Positions 50,030-61,176 of a stretch of DNA of 64,000 nucleotides are shown one piece after another. Position 1 is the first letter of the stretch; the number at the start of each line of letters is the position of its first letter. The notes beneath the pieces were generated by a model. It was not told the DNA's origin. It did not search any database and saw only the letters and a program-made list of their open reading frames with translations. The position numbers and the translations under genes were made by a program. The stretch spans positions 11,098,001 to 11,162,000 of the forward strand of contig OZ176053.1 of NCBI GenBank assembly GCA_964247055.1, given 5' to 3'. The DNA comes from Paragordius varius (taxonomy: Eukaryota > Nematomorpha).

Positions 50030-51330
50030 TAGATATCGGGAAAATATGATATATCTAATTTTTTATATTTAATAGCATTATTACTAATTATAATCAATTA
50101 GTATGATTAAAATTATTTATTCAGAAAATTATATTATGGGATATAATCAAAATCAATTACATTATTTATAGTATTCATACTTAATCATTTTCTTTTAATA
50201 AGCCTGATATCAAAAAGGCTGAATTATTTAAAAGCGTTTAATTAAAACCTCTTTAGACGTTACGTCTCAAGTATTAAAAGAAATAAATATTTATACCCAG
50301 AAATATAAAGTTTTAGCCTTGAGGTCAATATCAATTATTGATCGGCAAAGTGTAAATAAACTCTTTTTGGGCAACGGATATTAGAACATGAAAGATGCAT
50401 CCCAAATATCTTATTTTTTTGGAAATAATTTTAGCATTATATGTATTCATTTATAAGATTTATTTAAAAGATTTTTTGCGCAAATTTCAGCATTCTATTT
50501 TTTATCTTGCAATCTCTCATTATTAGGTTTACCTATTTTTGTCTTGGCATATTTTAGTTGAAGGGATTTATACCTAAAGATTATTGAAAAAAGCTCTATT
50601 ATAAATTTGATTGCATCCAGAAAATAACTAAAATTGTTATCTAACAATTGCGAAAAAATCTGCTTAATTTGATAAGTGGCGTATTTAACATAAGGTTGAT
50701 CCTACTCATATGCATATCTTTATATCTGCCAAAGTTTGACCTTTATACAAATATTTGAAACATAGGTTTATATATGGTTTCATAGTTTATCCAAAAAGTT
50801 AATTCAAAGTCACACTTTACCATATGATTTAACTAATCCTGTCTACTTCCGACGAATATCCCGCTCACAATATTATAATTTATTTTTATCTCATTAATTA
50901 AAAGACATAGGGATCCACATACTAAAAAATATTATCTAAATTAAAAATAATAATTTAAATCCATTAATTGTTAAAAACCTACATTGACAGATTCCGACAC
51001 CATTTATATAAAAAAGAAACTAATAATGAAAAATATCGATTACACCTCGCTAAAAACACGGGTCCTTCCCAATTACAAAATTAAAATAGAAATATAAACA
51101 GCAGTATATGGTTAAAAATAAAGTAGTCATAAAATATGCAAAGATTGTTAAATATAAATAAATTTGTCTACTTATGCTACTGTATAACCAATCTTTCCCA
51201 AAAACCTCTCATTTAAAAAAGTTTAATTACTAATGATAATCATAATTATTAAAAAATTTTTTTTAAAATGTAAATTTCTATAACTTTATATATAACTTAC
51301 ATTTATATTAGATTAAATCAAACTTTTGTA
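50030..51330. other. GPCR upstream region, no gene recognised
   Basis: A+T-rich sequence without supported exons on either strand. It presumably contains the GPCR promoter. Confidence 0.4.
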
Positions 51331-51334
51331 ATCA

Positions 51335-51460
51335 ATGCCCCATGAAGGCTATGCTGTGAAGGGGATTGGGGAGTCTTGTGCAGACTGAAACTGTCAAGTT
51401 AGATTGATCTTGTTTCACCCCTGATACTGATACTGATACTGGTCTTACCAAGTGGTAAAT
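51335..51460. other. Short G+C-richer island with a CTGATA triplication
   Basis: A patch distinctly richer in G+C than its surroundings (CATGAAGGCTATGCTGTGAA, then CCCCTGATACTGATACTGAT). It has no clear ORF beyond a few codons. It may be the remnant of a short interspersed or retrotransposed sequence. Confidence 0.3.
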
Positions 51461-51544
51461 TAAAAAAACTCAAATTTTGCTTTTATACTTTCTATAACTC
51501 TTCTTTGGGTAAAAAAACATTAAAAATATTTTGTGAGATAAAAG

Positions 51545-51780
51545 GGCTAATTTAGAATGTCCCGATGTTCGGCGCATACTAAAAAAAGGAAAAATCAATT
51601 TATTAAAAAATTGGGATGTTATTCAAAAAAAATTCTTTTCAAAGACATAATTTTCGGGCTTCGCTTGTTTAAAATATTCCTATTTTATCACGGGGTGGGG
51701 CTGCTGACAGGTTTGTTCAAAACGGATATTTGGCTCATTTATAAATATATGAAATGTCATAAATAAGCTTAGTACACGTT
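51545..51780 (-). mobile_element. Old Helitron-like fragment
   Basis: Diverged match to the terminal 280 bp of the other copies: GATGTTCGGCGCATA, CAAAGACATAATTTTCGGGC, CACGGGGTGGGGCTG, TTTATAAATATATGAAA. More decayed than the copies at 8, 29, 40 and 57 kb. Confidence 0.65.
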
Positions 51781-52430
51781 TCCCCGAAAATTGCAAAACC
51801 AACATCATGCGCCTCCATATTAATTTTCGTTGAAAATAAAGAAAATGGAGTGTTAAAAAAACACAGGGATGTACATAATAAAGCTTTAAAACATTACAAT
51901 TATTACCTAACGTTACTAAAGTTTTTACCATAAACAGTAACCAATTATATTAGTATTATTTGACATGGTCATTTAACGAATCATATACTCTTTTTTATCT
52001 ATACGGTACTTAAAAATTCTCGGATTAATCAGCAAAATATTGTTTTGTAAAATTATATTTGTTTTAATCAGTAATAATCACAAAATGAAGGGCCGAAAAA
52101 AATATTTTTCTTATATAAAGGATAAGGCACCGTATAACCAATTAACATTTCATAACTGTTAAGGAAGTTTGCAGATATTTATTTTTTATAATTTATTCAG
52201 GGCCATAAAAGCATTTTTAGGGTTGCAGTTTGAGTCTAACACGTTTAAATTAACGAAATACATTTTGTATAGTAAGGATTTTGGTAGATGCTTATAACTC
52301 TCTTTATTTAATGAAACATGCAAACATAAACTATTTATTGCCAAATAAATATAAAAAATGTTGTATCAAAATAGTTTGGATATAAGAAATGCATGTTTAA
52401 TAGTAATTCAAGGATTGACTCATATATGAT

Positions 52431-53196
52431 TTAATTGGGTTGGTTGAGTAAATGGCCAAACCCCTTTTCCAAAGGCCATCGACAAACTGGACAAAAACTT
52501 TTGGTCCTTAACCAACCATCAACACATTCCGCATGAAATTGATGAAAACATTGCAATCGGCGGACATATTGCCCTTCGCTAAAACTTGGACTAAGGCAAA
52601 TGGCACACGTATGCTCCATTTTTTTGTTGGTCTAATAGTTTAAAAACAATAAATTATACTGTTTAAATGAATATATAGTAATTAATCTTTATAAAGGCGC
52701 CAAAAGAATACGCAATACAAACCCTACGATTATAATACATTAAAATCTTTATTCACTATTAACGGTTGTAGGTAAAAGCAATTATCTATATACCTCCGAA
52801 AAAGGATATATAAGCGTAAAAGACTTCAAGCTCATATAAAAATCTTCATCTGATTTAAACTCGTTCTCGCATTTCTAGGCTATATTATATTTATACTGAG
52901 ACAATATCGTGTGGATTGTGTGTTGTCCGAAAAAAGGGAAAAGTTGCAGGATTGTAAAGATAGGAACTATTCATCATGGATAGTATATAGGGGCATCTTA
53001 TATGGGAAAATCTAAAAATGTATAAAGTATTTTACGTATTTAAAGACTGATGCCGTCTTTTAGATTCAGCGATTCCAACTTGACTCTTATAGAGATTTTG
53101 AAACTGATTGTTTAATTTTCTTTTACCTATCCTTTCAATAGGAATTGGCTCATTGAAAGAAAAATTTTTATTATGAGATCCGTAATAATTGTTCAT
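52431..53196 (-). CDS. RING-H2 zinc-finger protein (putative E3 ubiquitin ligase), 185 aa
   Basis: Exons 53196-53036, 53011-52897, 52874-52794 and 52631-52431 join in frame; introns are 24, 22 and 162 nt. An in-frame TAA directly precedes the ATG. The C-terminal exon carries a complete RING-H2: Cys128, Cys131, Cys147, His149, His152, Cys155, Cys166, Cys169 (CAICLSPSF, QCFHQFHAECVDGWL, SFCPVCRWP). Such domains bind an E2 enzyme and pass ubiquitin to a substrate. The N-terminal 119 residues (MNNYYGSHNKNFSFNEPIPI, KRKLNNQFQNLY) match no domain that I recognise and carry no membrane segment. Exons 1-3 were found by phase only, so they are less sure than the RING exon. Confidence 0.72.
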
Positions 53197-53199
53197 TTA

Positions 53200-55150
53200 A
53201 TCGAGATATTAAACAGATGTATAACATTTCTGCTTTAACTGGATCTTGCTGGTTTATACTAACAATTTCTCTGTTGTTAAAATACATTGATTTATATATA
53301 TATATTTATATATATATGCATTTATGATATAATTACAAATTAATTTTACTTAAAATATTATTCAAAATAAAACTTTAATAGTTTTCCAGAACTGAATTCG
53401 TATTTTAGCGCCCGTATTATTAGATGTCCAGAATCGTTTACTGGCCACGTTCGCAAAATAGATGGCGTAAGACCGAATAGTCGTAAATTTCATCTAATAA
53501 ATATTTATTTTAACAATTTGCCAGCTGATTCGAAATTCGGGAACAATTATTAGAAAATTGAATTTACTTAATAATTCTAAAAGGGAAATTTTCATCATAT
53601 CCTCTTATTTTTGACTTTGAAATTTTTCGTGCGATAAATAGGCGGTCCCCATGCGGGCTTTTCTTAAATATTCAGTATTAAATTATAATTTATAAAATAG
53701 AATAATTATTTTATTTGTTAATAAATAAAATTCCTACACTGCCAAATCTATATGAATTAGCATTAATAAGTTTTTCATAGCTAAAATATTTTTTGATGTT
53801 AAAGACTAATCAGTGGTAATCAAGCTGCGGCTCTAAAAGTGCTTTTTAATGGCCCTAAATTATTTATTAAATATTTTCCGTATAAAATACAAATATATGC
53901 AAATGTGTTAAACAACTACTAAATTTAATCGGTATTATATGGTGCACGGCAGGACTCATCCCATAAAGGTAATAAATTCATATGCGAAAAGACTTTAAAT
54001 TTCATAAACAAAAACTGTCTCCGTTTTTCAAAAGCCGCCAATTTCCAAAAAACCAAACATATACCCATTTAACATTTAAATGCTGACGTAAGATTTCGCC
54101 GAATTTCTCATAGCCAAAAACCTTGCGAAAATAATTGTCATTGACTCAGACTTTAGGTTAAAACCGTATATTATGTTGAAGCAGCTAAAATCGTGACATT
54201 GTGTAAATTAATACGCGACTACTTACGTGTCCGTGATATCATATATAACATTTCCCGAATAGTCGACCGGCTTTGAGATAATTATTGCTCAACTAGCACA
54301 CTCCCTGTATATGACACATAGGACGTTCTAGAGGTCCCTTAAAATGAATGGTCATTTTTGGTTTGTTTAATAGGAATACCCAAAAAAATAATTCTCATCC
54401 AAAAATTCAAATAAATAACCTGATTTAACAAACCTAAAAAAGATATTCTAAAGAAATGCCAACCTTCGTCTATAAATATTTACAGTTCACACCTCATCAA
54501 CAGAAAAAAACGATTAATCGCCGAAAACAATAACATCCTAATATTTTTTTAAAATATTTTAGAGATAAAAGCAAATTATTAATAACAAGGGTAATAAACT
54601 TTCCACCATCAATCAACATGCTATTTAATAAAAATATTGTGCCACATATTCAACACATAGATCTTAAAAGGCGATCCATATTTCGGAAAATACTCAGACT
54701 TATCAATGAAAAAATTGGTGATACAAAATCACGAAAAATTCGGTAAACAGAACTTTAATATTGATCTCCTACAAAATGCAATTGGACAATTTTAATTATT
54801 CCAAATTGATTAATTTAGGCATAAGCTGAGATGGATTTTTAATATATTCGAATAATATTTTATAACGACCCAGGCAGCGACTGGTTGTCTTTATATAAGT
54901 TATCAATAACGCCCCACCGCAAATCCAGCCACATTACGTATTAAATTGATATTAAACAATCATCTTCTGGCACTCTATTCAAGTTAAGATCTTGAGACAA
55001 TCGTACCGCTTGACAGGAACAACAAATTTGCTATTTTAAAAACTTAAGTTAATCATTTTGAACAAATGTCTCCCATTATTTGGCAGCATTTCCCATACGA
55101 CCGAACCATATCATTGAGCATCCAAATAAATGCTTTGATAAAGTATGCAA
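53200..55150. other. No gene recognised
   Basis: A+T-rich region with broken short frames on both strands. Some stretches (53940-54330, 54880-55020) are less A+T-rich and might be decayed transposon coding sequence, but no family could be identified. Confidence 0.35.
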
Positions 55151-55154
55151 CTTT

Positions 55155-55760
55155 TTAAAACAAATCAATATTCTGCAAAAATGTTTTAAAATAAAAATAG
55201 CGCCGAAGTATTTCATATGGAGATGTTTAAATATTTTGGCGTTGTTATATAATTTTTAATATAAGCATGAAAATGGAACAACCCCTTTCGTTACGTTTTT
55301 TACCGTTTTTCGGTTTAAGCAACAATTTTTCAAACGCAACATTTCAAGCGACGATTGCGTTTGGATGGAAAAATGTTTTTTTTGCCAAAGTGGCGTTTGG
55401 TTGATAAAATGATGCTTTTGAGTGAAAAATGGCATAATGAATCAATTTAAATTTGGTCTGAGGTCACTAGCTACTCCAATTTAAATCGAAGTGTTACACA
55501 AAACAAAGAATTATCCGAAACTTAAATGAAACAAAATCGAACTTTCAAAACTGATCAATCATACTTTTTTCAATCAAAAGCAACACTTTTTGAACCAAAG
55601 GTAACAATTTTTCAAACAAACGCAATATTTCAGTTATCTTTCCTTGAAAAATTGTTGTGTTTGGATGAAAAAAAATGTTGCGTTTAAAAAAGTGATGCTT
55701 TTGACTGAATAATGGCGTATAATAAATTTTGTTTAAATTTAAATTTGAGGCCTCTCTTAC
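55155..55760. repeat. Fold-back element remnant with a secondary inverted repeat
   Basis: 55165-55290 matches the fold-back arm (TTCTGCAAAAATGTTTTAAA, GCGCCGAAGTA, TAAGCATGAAAATGG), and 55475-55500 its terminus (CCAATTTAAATCGAAGTGTT). Inserted in it are repeated blocks: CAACAATTTTTCAAACGCAA near 55320 and ACAATTTTTCAAACAAACGC near 55605, with their complements AAAAATTGTTGTGTTTGGAT and AATGTTGCGTTTAAAAAAGT near 55660-55690. Confidence 0.55.
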
Positions 55761-57000
55761 GGTAGCCCTGAGTGGGATTGTTTAATCTTGCGGTGGAATT
55801 TCGCCCCTGCGCGAATGCTGCATTCATAAGCGGGTTCGACAGGTTTACCCAACCCCATTTATAATTTGAGCAGAAAATAAAATATTAATCAATTAAAAAT
55901 AGGTTATGTTTTTTACGGCAAAATAAATATTTTTTTACAAATGCGGGTTATTTTAACTCTATCAAATTCTACAATAGTTTTTTATATACGTAAAAGTTAA
56001 CCAATATATATATATATATATTTATAAAAATTTAATTCTTTTTAAAAAAGCAGTGCAGATGTTAGCGCAGTACGGGCAGTTTTTTTGAAAACCCAGTACT
56101 GTACTTCGAAAAACAGCCTATCCAATAAACTATGTGATTCTAAGCCTGATAGTGGCTTGCAAACCTTGCTCGCTGCCTGTATATTGAAGTGCATTACCTT
56201 AAGAACTATTTGGCATTTTTGAATTCTGTAAGATGATAAATATAATATTAGGTTAAATTCCTGGCACAAATTTGTTTAAATCCCATTAATAAATTTATGA
56301 TTAATAATTAAAAATGCTTACACGTGCTTTAGGTAAAAACAATCAACAAGAAGGTTTTAATTTGTAGCTATCATAGAGTATAATTTCGATATTTGTATGA
56401 AACTTTTGGGAAAAATTTGTTGCATAATATTTATCATATTTTGTCGAGAATCGTTTGGAACCACATCTAAAACTTGAAGTTTTATAATATATAGTTTTTA
56501 ATATATTTAAGTGATATTTTTGGAATTAAGGATTTATATTATACCAATTTTTTTTTATTTAGCACAGTTACCAAAGGGTAAACTTTCTTTATCTCTGTAA
56601 GGCTCAAAATCAAAACCAGAATTTTAACACATTTATTTATATCAGCATATTTTTTGTGTGTATTGATAAACGGCGCCTTTCTAAGTAACTTTTTTTTACT
56701 TGTTGAATGGGCCTACACGTTTCTGGGCCTTAAAACCAACATTCTATATTAAATTACATTTTTCGAAAACGCTAAATTTTTCTATCAAAAAAATTTAATG
56801 ATAAATTAGCTTTATTTTATATATAAGTATTTTGCTTTTTTTTCTAAATTATAAGTGGAAACAATTTAATTAAAAATCAGATGGATTTATTGAGCGAAAT
56901 TTTTAAGCTTTTTATTTTGCCACTGACATGATTCAACCACTGGCTTAAATATTATTGGTGTATAAGCAGAGTCTTTTTATAAAAATAAAATTTTTAATTA
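55760..57000. other. No gene recognised
   Basis: A+T-rich. A 75-codon minus frame at 56269-56042 lacks family features. A short block near 56705-56740 (GAATGGGCCTACACGTTTC) resembles the Helitron terminus. A (TA)n run lies near 56006-56022. Confidence 0.35.
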
Positions 57001-57002
57001 AA

Positions 57003-58404
57003 ATATATATATTTATAAAAATGGAAAATGCTGGCTTTGTGATCTGTTTCCAAAAAACCGGTAAACCCATTTAAATCCAAATGTCGAAAAAATATAATAG
57101 TTAATGAATGCCCCGACAACAATTTTGCCCTTTTTTGAAGTAGGCAGAAACGTGTTTTTTTGAAAACAATAGTCCACAAAACTCGTGTCTTTAAGACAAT
57201 TTTCCGGGACACGTGTTGGATCATTCGATTTTAAATATGATTTTTTTTACTTTTTTCGATTGCGCCGAACATAGTCGGCTCGCTAATTTAGGCCCTCTTT
57301 TTACCCGCCCCCCTTAAAATGCCACCACAAAAATAATTTTGTGAATCTTTTTTTCGCCCAAGGTATGGGACCGTAAAATTCAATGAGGATTCCAGGTATT
57401 TCCTGTTATAAGGCAAAAATTTTAGTCGAGTTTTTTTATGCTGGTTGCTGAGTAAGGAGATACCCGCTAGAAAATGCCCCGTCATAACGAAATAGCGTGC
57501 CTTTGGGGTTAAATTTCAAAACCTATCAGGCACTATGAGTTCAATGTACGGTTTTTTAATATTAGCCTTTAATTAAGCTCTTCACGCCCTGAAAAATGCG
57601 CCACCATAGAATGATTTTTCAGTTTTGTGTCAATTTTTCCAAAAAGAGAGCTTATGATATCAATCATGATTCCAGGTATTCTCCGTAAAAAGGCAAAAAT
57701 TTTAATAAGGCATAATAAAAATTTATGAAGCCATATGAGGTCATTAAAAGCTTGAAAAGTAACTAGGTAAAAATTAAGGTCAAGCTTTTTTATATAAGCC
57801 GTTAATTTGGGGCCTTTATGCCCTAAAAATACGCTATCATATAACGATTATTTAGTGTTGAGGTATTTTTCTAAAATAAGATAAGACGATGGTATCAAAG
57901 ATGATTCCAAATATTTATAAAGGCAAAGAATTTGACTCAGCGCGTTTTCCATATAGTCTATGGGTAGGGATCTACACGTTTAAAACTGAGACGCCATACA
58001 AAAATGGCGTGGTTTTGGAGAATTTTCAAAAAACTTAAGAAGCCATACGAGTTTAGTTAAACACATTTCTGGGGAATTCTTATAATATCATTCTTTCCTT
58101 TAAGGGACCACAAATGATTCACTTTTTATATCCCTTGATCCCAGCTGTTTGATAACAATTTCAAAAAAAACTTTTAACCATGATTTTGTAAAATAAAAAT
58201 ATTAAAATAAATCCAATGATAGTTGAATATTAACTTTGTAAACAAGATTTGAACCTATGTAAAAACACGTAAAAGAAAAATTAAAGACATTCTTTTTATT
58301 AAATATGTTTTTATATATTATCCCCATTACCTATATTTATTGTAAATAATAAAAATAATTATCGGTGAGACTACGTCACAGCGAAGCGTGACAGGGCCAA
58401 CTAG
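57003..58404 (+). mobile_element. Non-autonomous Helitron-like element, about 1.4 kb
   Basis: Begins in ATATATTTATAAAAATGGAA (the leading TC is not preserved), continues with GCTGGCTTTGTGATCTG and GCGCCGAACATAGTCG, then repeats of the family's internal units (CCAGGTATTTCCTGTTATAA, GCGCCACCATAGAATGA). It ends GTCACAGCGAAGCGTGAC, a hairpin, then AGGGCCAA and CTAG at 58401-58404 followed by T. The 3' hairpin differs from that of the 31.0 and 39.7 kb ends, so the family uses at least two 3' ends. Confidence 0.75.
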
Positions 58405-59300
58405 TATTTATATTTTATGGCTCAGGTCAATCTTAAATACTTTGTATTTTTATCAAATATTGATACTTTTGGAGCCTATATAAAATTAAAGTTAAACCAT
58501 GGTTTGTTATACAAATATGATTTGTAAAAAGGGCCTTCTTGAGTTTATTTTTAGAGAGAATACTTTACCAGGTTCCGGAAAAATTGCGATCACGCTGCTT
58601 ACAATAAAATCCCAACTGATTTTAATCAATCACCCGAATATAATTTTTCGTAATGAAATAATAATTTAAAATGGCTGAATTTACAAATCAATAAACTAGT
58701 ATCTACCTATGCTGATAATCAATATTTATAATTGAGTCAATGTATATCATTTTTTTCAACATAATTAAAATATTTATATATTATATTAAAATTGTTTAGA
58801 GTTGTCGTCAAAAATCTGACTAAAATATGAGTTTTTACAAATATTTTATAAACCGGCCACCCATTTTTATAAAAAAACAACGAAATACTAAATATTTATA
58901 CCTTTATTATTATCACAATGCCCTACATTTAATCATTATTACTTTAAGCTCGGTATGTAAAATCTAGGCCTCCAAATTTATCGGCGTATGAATCCAGTTA
59001 TAAATCAATATGGATGAACAAATATTTTAATGTGAGATAACAATGAAATCTTCGCTGATACCTTTAAGTAACCGCTAATTGCGTAAATTATTATAAAAGG
59101 TTTGATTTAAATTTTTCAATGGAAATAAAAGCTCTCTTGCTTAATTACCATAAATATTCATATATCATTACGGTTTAACTAAGAGACGATGTCAGTGAAA
59201 ATTACTCACCTGATTAAATTGACACAGACTATATTTCGTTTAAACATCAAACGACAAACATTCGCAAGTGTAATTCGCTAAAAACTAGCCCATAATTTTT
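58405..59300. other. No gene recognised
   Basis: A+T-rich sequence without supported exons or named repeats. Confidence 0.35.
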
Positions 59301-59304
59301 AAGC

Positions 59305-60075
59305 ATGTCAAAATATGTACCCGAAAAATAACACTGTGACTATTTTTCTATTAGTAGAAAAAGAAAATTTTTGGTGAACCATATGAATATGCTCCATCGA
59401 TTAACATATGTGAAACATGGTTTGGCAAATTTAAAAGCTGCGATTTCATTGAAGAGAGTGTGATCTTTGCTAAAACACACAACCACGAAGTCGATTGTGT
59501 ATAAGAGTAATCAAAAAAATCAGTAGACGACTATTTGCAGTAAAGACCAATTAACTCAGTAAACGGTCCTAACACAGAATTAACGTTAAATCAAAAATCT
59601 AAAAAAAGACTTGTGAAATTCTGATTTAACGAATGTGCCAAAGCGGGAAAAATCGTGGCTTTTACGTTATCAGCTGGCTAATCAACACCATGGTCAAATC
59701 ACTTTAGCAAGAAGATCATGCCCTGGGTCTGGTGGAATCAGAACGCATTGGGTATTAAAAATCTTTGAAGCACGGTAAAATGAATATGCAGAACGTTATC
59801 GCCAACATGCCTAATTTAAACCATGTATTTATTAAAGAACGACCGAAATGAGTTAGAAAACATGGCAAAATATTTTTGCTGGATGACGATTCATCGTCTC
59901 ACGCAGAAAAATCCGTGAAAAAAACCTTATAATAACTTTAATGGAATTTTTTGCCTCCGCTGTACTCTCGTCGCCTAGTGCCATCTGGCTATTACCCCTT
60001 CGCATCAATAAGTACGCGCTAGCAGAACAGTTCAATAATTTTGAAGTTTTGAAGGCTGACGAATAGTTTAAAGAC
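59305..60075 (+). mobile_element. Mariner-like DNA transposon relic
   Basis: Broken plus-strand frames show the second half of mariner transposase: a SGKNRGFYV-type block near 59645, KIFLLDDDSSSHAEKSVKKT near 59868-59930 (in place of the DNARPH region), then LPPLYSRRLVPSGYYPFAS near 59950-60005 (in place of PPYSPDLAPSDYHLF). GCGGGAAAAATCGTGGCTTT near 59643 matches GCGGGAAAAGTCGTGGCTTT in the minus-strand relic at 13.5 kb, so both belong to one family. Many stops; inactive. Confidence 0.75.
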
Positions 60076-60079
60076 AATC

Positions 60080-61170
60080 AGTTTTTTGCCATAACATTTT
60101 CATTAGATGAGAGAGGTGGTTGAAATGTGTAGAAGCTGTTGAACAATGTTTTAACAAAAGATAATTAATAATTTTCCTTCAAGATTTTGTAATGTTTATT
60201 AAAAAAAACCAGTAACCTATGAGTACATTTGGTAGCCATATCAACAATTCAAATAAACGTATTTCGAAATTAATCGTCATTTAAAATCTTCATAAGTTCT
60301 AAAAACTGTGACATAAACGAGTTGAAGAAAAGATTTTAGGAAATGCATTTAAGTTACCTTTTTAGCTCGATGAAACAAGTGCCATCTAATATTAGGGCCT
60401 TGCATATGAATCGTAGAAATATGCAATTTCAGGTTTGACTTTATAGTCTTATGGTAAATTCATACAAAGTATACATGCTGTTTTATATAGCGCACAAGCA
60501 GAAAGTTATCAATTAAATTATGGTTTTAGGTTTAATGCCAATTTTTACAAGGTTATGGGAACTTGTGAGGGAGAAAGTTTTTGTAGTAGATTGTTAAAAT
60601 TATTTATTTTGTTATTATAAACCAAGTATGGAAAGGGACATGTGATTATAATAAAATTGTAATTAGGGCTACAATCGAGGCATACGAAACAGCGCAGTGT
60701 TATTAAATTATATAATATAATTGAAATTATAATATTATATTTATAATATTGGCATGTAAAATATTGAAACAAATTTACTCGAAATAGGATTTGTAAAAAG
60801 AAAACTTATTATACAAAATAAAAATCACACAATTTAAATCTGTTTAATATTATTAATATACAATTTAAGAGTAGTTTTTTGCATACTAGAACAATACTTG
60901 GGACCGTTTTTAGTTTACAAAAAAAAAGATTTTTGTTTTGAATAATATCATATTTTCAAGAAATATTATGTATGATACATAGATAATATGCAAATGATAA
61001 TGGGTAAAAATACAATACAAATAATTATATTTTCCAAATATGCGTTTTATGTACAATGGAATCGAATAATTCTTCATATATTGTACTGCTTAATAAAATT
61101 GGCAATTTTTAGTTTTCCGTAGAGGATTTTGAGGAGGCGTTCATGGTGATTGATGTGTTAAAAGATGGAA
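60080..61170. other. No gene recognised
   Basis: Downstream flank of the myosin light chain gene. A minus open frame at 60772-60545 with an LRCFVCLDC motif has no further support. Confidence 0.35.
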
Positions 61171-61176
61171 ATGAAT

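Noticed and set aside
60545-60772. Minus frame with hydrophobic start and LRCFVCLDC, possibly Ly6-like
   Set aside because: Only two Cys-x2-Cys residues fit; no further Cys pattern or exons were found.
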